11,992 nt of DNA, taken from Candidatus Wallbacteria bacterium (GTDB taxonomy: Bacteria > Muiribacteriota > UBA6191 > JACPRK01). Both the position numbers and the translations under genes were made by a program. The stretch covers positions 1 through 11,992 of the forward strand of contig JACQFU010000489.1 of assembly GCA_016199905.1 (NCBI GenBank), written 5' to 3'. Positions 6,925 through 11,992 of the stretch are shown here, piece by piece. Position 1 is the stretch's first letter. Each line of letters begins with the position of its first letter. The notes beneath the pieces were generated by a model. The model was given only the letters and a program-made list of their open reading frames with translations, was not told where the DNA came from and did no database searches.

Positions 6925-8666
6925 GAAACCCGCGTCGCGGCATCGGCACGGTCTTCATCATCGTCCTGGGGATCGTCTTCCTCCTGTGCGCCGCGGGTCT
7001 GGCCTTCCTGTGGTGCAGCTCCAACTCCATCGGCCAGGCGGTCTGGAGTGCCGGAGGGACGATGGCTGCCTACGGCGCCGAGTCGGTGGTCGAGGAAGCC
7101 TACTGGCTGGTTCAGAAGGACGTCTGCGATCCGTCTTCGCCCATCTTCCGGGAAGTCCGACAGGAGCTGCTGTTCCCGGGCGCGCAGCCGCTCGACCTCT
7201 CCAGGTACTACCAGTCCAGCGGAGCCTTTCGCCGGTTCCTCGACACCTCGCCCGACGCCCTTGCGTATCGTGCCCTGGAGCTGGAGCCGCCCCTGGTGAC
7301 CGTGGAGCACGGCAAGGAAGGTCCCCGCCTGCGCATCGAAGCCAGCGCCAAGTCGGCCAACGCCCCCAGCTCCCGCCGCACGGTCGTTCACCGCCGCTAC
7401 ATCGGCATCACGCCGGTGGCGCCCCCGGCCCCCCTGGACCAGTGCGCCTTCGTGATCCTTCGCTACGACTTCCTGTCGGTGCTCCCCAAGATCGTCGGCG
7501 AGACCCGCAGGTTGCTCGAGCTCTACGACAAGATCCCCCAGCTGATGTCGGCCTGGGCCCAGGTCGCCTCCAACAACACCTGCGTCCAGCCCTTCTGCTT
7601 CAACAACGCCTGCTGCGGCTGCGTCCTGGAAGGATGTTGCGGCTGCCCCGCCGCCCACTGCCACCGCAATCCCGCGAAGAAGACCGCCAACACCTGGTAC
7701 TACGACCTTCCGCAGCAGGAGTTCAAGGCCTATCTCTATCCGTGCGAGCGATACCCCTTCCCGATCGAGTGGGCGGACATCTCTCCCCGTTCTCTCCGCG
7801 ACGAGTGGCTGATCCCGGCCGACTCGGCGATCGTCTGCACCGCCCCCACGGTCGATCTGGAGAAGTTCGACCACGAGCGCATCCTGGTGGAGCGTTACGA
7901 GCCCCGAATCCGGGACCTGAAGGATGCGGCGGATGAATTGAATCGCCTTATCCTCCAGGCCCAAGGCGTCACCTTCTGCAAAGACGCCCACAAGCGCTGG
8001 CACGACGACATGATGAGGAAGGGACGCGATATGCGCCGCGCGCTCGTGGCCGCCATCGGCGTGCTCAACGAGGTGCTCAAGCACATCCGGGAGAACAGCC
8101 GGCCCGGCCTCACTTCGGCCGTCTATCCCCCTCCCCAGCCCTCCCCCCGGCCCTTGCCCCTGGCCTTCCACCTGGAGTCCGCCGACCATCTGGCACAGGT
8201 CCTCGCCCAGCGAAACGCTACCAGCGGCCACCTGGCCTACTTCGGCCGCTCGCAGCTTCGCCTCGACCTCAATCCCTTCCGAGGCCGGGCCGTCATCAGC
8301 TCCCCGACCGACGGCAGCCCCATCGCCGCGGGCGATATCGTCCTGGACGACGCCAACCGCGACCGGCTCCTGCTCGCCGCTCCGGAGATCGCCTTCGAGG
8401 GCGCCGGCGTGGAGGCCAGCGTCTTGTCCCTGGAACGCACCCGCTTTCCCGTCGCTCCCCACATTCGCGGCAACCTGATCCTCGGCCATCTGTCCCTCCG
8501 CTCCGTGCGCGGGCCTCAGGAGGACTTGAAAGGAACCGTCGATTACGACCCTCGCGTCTGGGCCGGGGGAGTCGCCCGCGACCGCTCGGGCCTCGGCGCC
8601 GTATCGCTCGGGCATTTCGCAGTGGGAATCTCGCCGAAGCTGGAACTCAGGAGAGTCGTGCGATGA
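6921..8666 (+). CDS. Large anchored PilX/GspK-position protein with cysteine cluster
   Basis: A 581-residue protein with no close family that I recognise. Its N-terminus MRNPRRGIGT followed by a hydrophobic helix (about 8-31) resembles PilX/GspK-type pilin leaders, with possible cleavage after G7, but the Glu at mature position 5 is absent (F12), as in GspK-like pseudopilins. The exported part contains a remarkable cluster, C-x4-C-x4-CC-x-C-x4-CC-x-C-x4-C, at residues 221-247; seven other cysteines are scattered. A helical stretch (about 315-392) is followed by a Pro-rich linker (402-411) and a beta-rich C-terminal region (about 440-581) with GDIVLDD and IRGNLILGHLSL. ATG 6921 sits inside the previous gene's stop (ATGA); no separate ribosome site is seen, so translational coupling is likely. 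The role as a large minor pseudopilin or pilus-tip protein is inferred from context. Confidence 0.8.
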   Translation: MRNPRRGIGTVFIIVLGIVFLLCAAGLAFLWCSSNSIGQAVWSAGGTMAAYGAESVVEEAYWLVQKDVCDPSSPIFREVRQELLFPGAQPLDLSRYYQSSGAFRRFLDTSPDALAYRALELEPPLVTVEHGKEGPRLRIEASAKSANAPSSRRTVVHRRYIGITPVAPPAPLDQCAFVILRYDFLSVLPKIVGETRRLLELYDKIPQLMSAWAQVASNNTCVQPFCFNNACCGCVLEGCCGCPAAHCHRNPAKKTANTWYYDLPQQEFKAYLYPCERYPFPIEWADISPRSLRDEWLIPADSAIVCTAPTVDLEKFDHERILVERYEPRIRDLKDAADELNRLILQAQGVTFCKDAHKRWHDDMMRKGRDMRRALVAAIGVLNEVLKHIRENSRPGLTSAVYPPPQPSPRPLPLAFHLESADHLAQVLAQRNATSGHLAYFGRSQLRLDLNPFRGRAVISSPTDGSPIAAGDIVLDDANRDRLLLAAPEIAFEGAGVEASVLSLERTRFPVAPHIRGNLILGHLSLRSVRGPQEDLKGTVDYDPRVWAGGVARDRSGLGAVSLGHFAVGISPKLELRRVVR

Positions 8667-9133
8667 AGCGAGCCGGAGCCACGCTCATCGAAGTGCTCGT
8701 GGCGGCTCTCGTGCTGGCCGTCGCCGCCGTGCCGCTGCTCACCACCATCCAGACGGGCAGCCGTGAGGCCAGCGAAAGCGAGGCGGTGATGTTCGCCGAG
8801 TCGCTCGCGACGCGCGCGATGGAGCGCGCCCTGGCCCGAGGATTCCGCGACCTGACCAAGAACGCACCCTCGGTCGAGAAGTCCGAGGGCCTGCCCGAGC
8901 ACGCCGAAGGGACGGCGGGCCTGGCCGCGTACGAGGCCCGGCTGCGGGGACCGCTTTCCTTCCGCACCGAGGTGCGCGTCTCGCGACCGGGAAACGGGCT
9001 CGTGGCCGTCGAGAGCGTCGTCACCTGGGGCAAGGTCCGCGGTGCGGGCGACCACAGGCTGGCCGTGGCGCGATTCCTGGCGCAAGACGACTTGTCGCTG
9101 GAGCTTCGCTATTCAACTGGAGAGAGCCATTGA
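8663..9133 (+). CDS. PilV/GspI-like minor pseudopilin
   Basis: A 156-residue type IV prepilin-like protein. MKRAG is a short basic leader; cleavage by a prepilin peptidase is expected after G5, giving mature ATLIEVLVAALVLAVAAVPL with the conserved Glu at mature position 5 (E10). The first mature residue is Ala instead of the usual Phe. The hydrophobic helix continues into an amphipathic segment (AVMFAESLATRAMERALARG), and the C-terminal half has strand-forming stretches (FRTEVRVSRPG, VAVESVVTWG) typical of PilV/GspI-type minor subunits. AGGAGAG (8649-8655) lies seven bases before the ATG, which also overlaps the upstream stop (ATGA). It is likely to assemble with the next gene's product at the tip of a type IV pilus-like or type II secretion-like pseudopilus. 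No pilus ATPase, platform or peptidase gene is in the window. Confidence 0.85.
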   Translation: MKRAGATLIEVLVAALVLAVAAVPLLTTIQTGSREASESEAVMFAESLATRAMERALARGFRDLTKNAPSVEKSEGLPEHAEGTAGLAAYEARLRGPLSFRTEVRVSRPGNGLVAVESVVTWGKVRGAGDHRLAVARFLAQDDLSLELRYSTGESH

Positions 9134-9729
9134 GTCCCAACAGAGCGGGCCATACGCTCGTCGAGGTCCTCGTGGCCGCCTTGCTCGGGCTGATGGTGCT
9201 CGTCGCGGCTCTCTTCGTCCAGCACCACGCATCCATCACGGTCGACAGCTCGCAGCGCAAGATGACGGCGGCCGCCGCCACCGATCTGGCCCTGGAACGG
9301 ATGCGCCAACTGCTTGCCAACGCCCGCCGTGTCTGGCTGCCCCCGCAAGGCTCGCCGATGGTCCAGGAGCAGCTCAGGACGTCGGGGCTGGCGGCTGGCG
9401 CGAAGCCCGCGCTGCTCTATGCCGACGGCGTGGAGGTCTTCTTCGCACCGGCCAGCGGCCGCCTCTTCTTCGCCGGAGAGCCGCTCGCGGGCATCAGGCT
9501 GGCGCGCGTGGAGTTCGTCGAAGAAGGCGACGAATTGGCCGTCGTGCTCGCAGCCGACGAGGCCGCAGTCGCCTCCGGCGGGCGTCCTGCCGCCTGGCGC
9601 GAACAGTCTGTCGTCACGAGCCGCTTTCACCTGCGAGTGCAAGCCGACGCCCGCGTCCACGCCGACGTCCCCGAAACGCCGCACGACTGGTGCCTCGGAG
9701 CCGAGCCGCTCGACTTCCGGAGGCGGTAG
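9130..9729 (+). CDS. PilW/GspJ-like minor pseudopilin
   Basis: A 199-residue prepilin-like protein starting at TTG 9130, with GGAGAG at 9119-9124 and a four-base TTGA overlap with the previous stop. MSPNRAG is the leader; cleavage after G7 gives mature HTLVEVLVAALLGLMVLVAA with Glu at mature position 5 (E12) and an unusual His at position 1. The helix runs on into SSQRKMTAAAATDLALERMRQLL, then a domain with ADGVEVFFAPASGRLFF and PLAGIRLARVEFVEEGDELAVVLAAD, the strand pattern of PilW/GspJ-type subunits. It is the last gene of the operon and is followed by a strong terminator. Family members sit at the pseudopilus tip with GspI/PilV and a GspK/PilX partner; the 581-residue upstream protein is a candidate for the third role. 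Confidence 0.85.
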   Translation: MSPNRAGHTLVEVLVAALLGLMVLVAALFVQHHASITVDSSQRKMTAAAATDLALERMRQLLANARRVWLPPQGSPMVQEQLRTSGLAAGAKPALLYADGVEVFFAPASGRLFFAGEPLAGIRLARVEFVEEGDELAVVLAADEAAVASGGRPAAWREQSVVTSRFHLRVQADARVHADVPETPHDWCLGAEPLDFRRR

Positions 9730-9753
9730 TCTCTACGGTTCGGGCAGGCCGGC

Positions 9754-9780
9754 AGCCCGGGCCGCGGTGGCCCGGGTTTC
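9754..9780 (+). terminator. Rho-independent terminator of the pseudopilin operon
   Basis: CCCGGGCC (9756-9763) pairs perfectly with GGCCCGGG (9769-9776) across the five-base loop GCGGT, followed by TTTC. It lies 26 bases after the pseudopilin stop and just before the end of the convergent gene. The T run is short, but the stem is very stable. On the minus strand no T run follows, so it best serves the plus-strand operon. Confidence 0.7.
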
Positions 9781-9784
9781 CCCG

Positions 9785-10486
9785 TCAGAGCTTCCAGTCC
9801 TGATCGGCCTTGGCGCTCAGCTCGGCTTCCTCCAGAGCGTGGCGAAGGTCCAGGAGCACCCGGCGCTCCACGAACGTGCTCTCGGCCAGCTTCGAGACGG
9901 CCTCGATATTTCGCACCAGCTTCGCCACGCGGTTCACGTAGCGTCGAATGTTCGCCAGCGCTCGCCGGGCGCGCTCGTCCGGATCGCCCCGGGCGTCCAG
10001 CAGATCGAGGCTCATCAGGATCACTTGCAGCGGGTTGTTTACCCCGTGGCTCAACACATCGCTGGCTGCGCGCAACAGATCCAGCCGATCGTGCTCGCTC
10101 ATGCGCTGGTAGTCGCGCATGCGGTCCAGCAGCCTCCGCACCCGGACGAGCAACGTCTGGATCGGCTCGGACTTGCCGACGTAGTCGTCGGCACCGTACT
10201 GAAGACCCAGCAGTTCGTCGGGGCTATCGTCGTGATCGGTGAACATGAGGATGGGAAGTGTGTGCAGAGCAGGGTCGCGACGCAGAGCGCGGCAGACGTC
10301 CAGGCCGCTCATCCCCGGCAGTTCCACATCCAGCAACACCAGGTCCGGACGGAACTCGCGAACCAGAGTGAGCGACGACTCCCCGGAGCTGGCGATCTCG
10401 ACCACGTAGCCGTCGGCCGAGAGCGCCGCGGCGACAAACGCAGCCTGGGTCTTGCTGTCCTCGACGAGCAGAATCTTTTCGGCCAT
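9785..10486 (-). CDS. Receiver protein with HisKA-like (DHp) domain but no ATPase domain
   Basis: A 233-residue cytoplasmic two-component protein. Residues 1-120 are a complete receiver domain: acid pair E9-D10 (ILLVEDS), phosphoacceptor D53 (LVLLDVELPGMSG), T83 and K105 (DDYVGKSEP). A helix (about 121-138) links to a dimerisation/histidine-phosphotransfer-like domain whose H-box reads LSHGVNNPLQVI, with H147 as candidate phospho-histidine. The acidic residue that normally follows it is Gly148, while N151 (the +4 position) is kept. The chain ends at 233 with no HATPase_c domain, and the next gene is convergent, leaving no room for one. It could pass phosphate between receiver and histidine, in the manner of Spo0B/ChpT-like phosphotransferases, or the DHp part may only dimerise. 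ATG 10486 is preceded by a G-rich Shine-Dalgarno-like run (GAGGGGGAG) about ten bases upstream. Confidence 0.85.
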   Translation of the reverse strand: MAEKILLVEDSKTQAAFVAAALSADGYVVEIASSGESSLTLVREFRPDLVLLDVELPGMSGLDVCRALRRDPALHTLPILMFTDHDDSPDELLGLQYGADDYVGKSEPIQTLLVRVRRLLDRMRDYQRMSEHDRLDLLRAASDVLSHGVNNPLQVILMSLDLLDARGDPDERARRALANIRRYVNRVAKLVRNIEAVSKLAESTFVERRVLLDLRHALEEAELSAKADQDWKL

Positions 10487-10520
10487 CGGTGGCGAACTCC
10501 CCCTCGGAGCCCTCTCCTCA

Positions 10521-10549
10521 ATTATAACTGTCGGAGACCTCATGGTGAA
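10521..10549 (-). promoter_or_regulatory. Sigma-70-type promoter for the receiver gene
   Basis: On the minus strand, TTCACC (10544-10549; four of six consensus bases) and TATAAT (10521-10526; perfect -10) are separated by 17 bases. Transcription would start near 10514, giving a leader of about 28 bases before ATG 10486. The AT-rich -10 stands out in a GC-rich region. Confidence 0.6.
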
Positions 10550-10633
10550 TCCCTTGAACGCTTGGCCGAGGGCCGCAAGCGTCCTAAGATCCCCGGGGAG
10601 GAGTCTCCGCCTGGCCCCAAGAGGTGATCCTCG

Positions 10634-11305
10634 ATGAAACCATTGATTCTCGCCGGACTGCTCACCCTGGCCTTTTACGCCCCGTCGGTGGCGCAGGAAG
10701 CGGACGACGTCGGCCCGAAACGGGTGACCTGGAACTTCCACGACGGCCGCAGCGGCGAGCCGCCCGACGACTGGCGCTTCTGGCGAGCGGGCTCGGCCCC
10801 GGACGGACGCTGGCGCGTGCGCTCCGAGAAGGGAGCGCCCAGCGGCAGCAAGGTCCTCTCGCAAGAGGAGCTGGCGGGCCCCAGCGATCGCTGGGTGTTT
10901 GCCTGTCCGAAGGAGCCGAGCTTCGGCGACGTTACGGCCGACGTTTCCTTCAAGGTTGTGGGGGGCGCCAGCTCGCGCGCCTGCGGGCTCGTCTGGCGGT
11001 TCAAGGACGAGCGAAACCACTATGCTCTGGAGGCCGACGCAACGGCCGGGGCCGTGACCCTCTACGCGATGAAGGACGGGCGGCGGACGAAGGTCGCTGC
11101 CAAGGAGTGCGAGATCGCCTCCGGCGTCTGGCACGAGCTTCGAATCGACTGTCGCAAGAAGAGCTTCGAGGCGATCCTCGACAACAGGGCGCTATTCGAG
11201 GCCGATGACGGCGGGATCGGCGGCTGGGGCTCGGTGGGCGTCTTCACGCGCGGCGACGCGGCTTGCCGCTTCGACGACCTCATCGGCGATCCGCTGGCAC
11301 CCTGA
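10634..11305 (+). CDS. Secreted DUF1080/LamG-like jelly-roll protein
   Basis: A 223-residue exported protein. A signal peptide is clear: MKPLILAGLLTLAFYAPSVA, with likely cleavage after A20. The mature part is one beta-sandwich of the concanavalin/LamG-like type seen in DUF1080 (3-keto-disaccharide hydrolase-like) proteins: ACGLVWRFKDERNHYALEA (116-134), VTLYAMKDGRRTKV (141-154), GVWHELRIDCRKKSFEAILD (164-183), and a closing WGSVGVFTRGDAACRFDDL. Four mature cysteines (C91, C117, C173, C211) could form disulfides. Whether it hydrolyses or merely binds a glycan cannot be decided. ATG 10634 has GAGGTGA six bases upstream. It is divergent from the receiver gene with 147 bases between and convergent with the small membrane protein gene (seven bases between ends). 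Confidence 0.85.
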   Translation: MKPLILAGLLTLAFYAPSVAQEADDVGPKRVTWNFHDGRSGEPPDDWRFWRAGSAPDGRWRVRSEKGAPSGSKVLSQEELAGPSDRWVFACPKEPSFGDVTADVSFKVVGGASSRACGLVWRFKDERNHYALEADATAGAVTLYAMKDGRRTKVAAKECEIASGVWHELRIDCRKKSFEAILDNRALFEADDGGIGGWGSVGVFTRGDAACRFDDLIGDPLAP

Positions 11306-11312
11306 GCGCGAG

Positions 11313-11660
11313 TCAGTCTTTGGGCGCTCCGTGCTCGCGGCAGTAGACCGCGCCGCCCTTCGCGAAGACGTACGGCGATCCGGTTCCCCGGTGCGCCGGC
11401 AATCCCGGCAGCGCACCCGACCGCTCCAAAATACCCTGAATATCTTTTGGGTCCGCATTCGCCAGGCCGAGCAGCGGCGGCGCTCTCTTCACGGCCTCCG
11501 CGATCTGTTTCAGGGCCGTGTGGCACGTGTCGCTCTCGGCGTTCTGCCGCGCGAATTCCGCGTTCAGCATCACGATTCCGGCCACGCCCATCGCGATCAG
11601 CCCCAGCGTGATCCAGACTCGCGGACCGGACGACGGCGGTTTCCTGTGGCGCTTGCCCAA
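11313..11660 (-). CDS. Small single-pass membrane protein next to a pseudopilin
   Basis: A 115-residue protein of unknown function. A basic N-terminus (GKRHRKPPS) precedes one membrane helix (about 15-33, RVWITLGLIAMGVAGIVML), then an exported part with a helix (TCHTALKQIAEAVKRAP), a middle loop and a final SPYVFAKGGAVYCREHG. C46 and C107 could form a disulfide. The topology is pilin-like, a membrane helix running into an ectodomain helix with a short beta end, but there is no prepilin-peptidase site. The start is TTG 11660, supported by GGGGAG (11666-11671) five bases upstream and by its position 12 bases after the preceding pseudopilin stop, so the two genes are almost certainly co-transcribed. 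It may be an assembly partner of that pseudopilin. Confidence 0.75.
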   Translation of the reverse strand: MGKRHRKPPSSGPRVWITLGLIAMGVAGIVMLNAEFARQNAESDTCHTALKQIAEAVKRAPPLLGLANADPKDIQGILERSGALPGLPAHRGTGSPYVFAKGGAVYCREHGAPKD

Positions 11661-11665
11661 CTCCG

Positions 11666-11671
11666 CTCCCC
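11666..11671 (-). promoter_or_regulatory. Shine-Dalgarno site for TTG start at 11660
   Basis: Minus-strand GGGGAG with five-base spacing to TTG 11660. A nearer GGAG directly abuts the TTG and is too close to function. Confidence 0.6.
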
Positions 11672-11672
11672 G

Positions 11673-11992
11673 TCAGTAATCGGCATAGGGCTGCCCGAAC
11701 GGGTCGTCGCCCTTTCGGTTGATCTTGACCTCGTGCTTCTGCTGGTCGTGATACCAGCCGCCTTCGCCGGTCAGCGTGGTCACGACGCTCCCGGACCCGC
11801 TGGTCGTGTCCACGGGCCACTCGGCGATGTTGCCGCCGTTGGAGACCAGCAGCTCCTTGAGGTCCGGCCCCGGATAGGCGCTCTTCTGCGAGTAATAGGC
11901 CGTGTACGCGTCCCTCAGATTGTGAAGTCCCGCCTTCAGAGAGTGCTTTTTGGCGCGGTTGAGCCAGCTAGTCGCGGGACCGGCGGCGACGC
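11673..11992 (-). CDS. GspG-type pseudopilin, 3' part only
   Basis: The last 105 codons of a gene that starts beyond the right edge, so the prepilin leader and membrane helix are not visible. What remains has the GspG/major-pseudopilin pattern: an amphipathic helix (ATSWLNRAKKHSLKAGLHNL then RDAYTAYYSQKSAYPGP), a DLKELLVSNGG segment, a glycine-rich turn, GGWYHDQQKHEVKIN, and the ending GDDPFGQPYADY, closely like the WYY...GEVKIN...DPFG...Y tail common in planctomycete pseudopilins. GspG-like proteins polymerise into the periplasmic pseudopilus of type II secretion systems. The small membrane protein gene follows 12 bases downstream in the same direction. Identity as a pseudopilin is fairly secure; whether it is a core or accessory one is not. 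Confidence 0.75.
   Translation of the reverse strand, partial: VAAGPATSWLNRAKKHSLKAGLHNLRDAYTAYYSQKSAYPGPDLKELLVSNGGNIAEWPVDTTSGSGSVVTTLTGEGGWYHDQQKHEVKINRKGDDPFGQPYADY

Noticed and set aside
6720..8615. A 631-codon minus-strand frame opposite the large pilus-operon protein
   Set aside because: No domain or plausible N-terminus; the plus strand has an ATGA-coupled gene with a membrane helix and an organised cysteine motif.
11303..11332. GAGCGC/GCGCTC inverted repeat between the convergent genes near 11310
   Set aside because: Six-base stem with a 14-base loop and no following T run.
1..11992. CRISPR arrays, tRNA or rRNA genes, insertion sequences, phage integrases
   Set aside because: I saw no regularly spaced repeats, cloverleaf-like tRNA sequence, rRNA signature, transposase motif or terminal inverted repeats by reading the window.

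Overview
The window is GC-rich bacterial chromosome with tightly packed genes and good Shine-Dalgarno sites. Several genes start with TTG or possibly GTG. A Ser/Thr-kinase remnant, a zinc-ribbon/FHA/GAF/cyclase fusion, a DUF1080-like secreted protein and pseudopilins with a planctomycete-style C-terminus suggest an environmental Planctomycetota-like lineage. That placement is an inference; no rRNA or marker gene is present to confirm it.

Layout. Bases 1-550 hold no intact gene, only degenerate coding scraps including a Ser/Thr kinase fragment that has lost its catalytic-loop Asn. A TYW1-like radical SAM gene (551-1507, +) then converges on a zinc-ribbon/FHA/GAF/class III cyclase-like gene (1532-3214, -). 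Divergent from the latter are a 2-oxoglutarate/Fe(II)-type oxygenase (3310-4272, +) and an NAD-type malic enzyme (about 4492-6213, +), ended by a clear hairpin terminator.

Next is a four-gene, translationally coupled operon (6325-9729, +): a small anchored protein of unknown function, a 581-residue anchored protein with a striking cysteine cluster, a PilV/GspI-like pseudopilin and a PilW/GspJ-like pseudopilin. The last three genes each start within the stop codon of the gene before. A strong terminator follows. A receiver protein with a histidine-phosphotransfer-like domain but no ATPase domain (9785-10486, -) has a near-consensus sigma-70-type promoter. Divergent from it is a secreted jelly-roll (DUF1080/LamG-like) protein (10634-11305, +). 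At the right edge, on the minus strand, lie a small membrane protein and the 3' part of a GspG-type pseudopilin gene.

How it fits together. The left half is metabolism and signalling. The right half is dominated by orphan pseudopilin genes without the secretion ATPase, inner-membrane platform, secretin or prepilin peptidase, so those would have to be encoded elsewhere. The two signalling genes share a theme: each keeps a recognisable signalling fold but lacks residues or domains needed for the classical enzymatic reaction. The most unusual items are the cysteine lattice of the 581-residue pilus-operon protein, the substituted cyclase active site, and the receiver-DHp protein.
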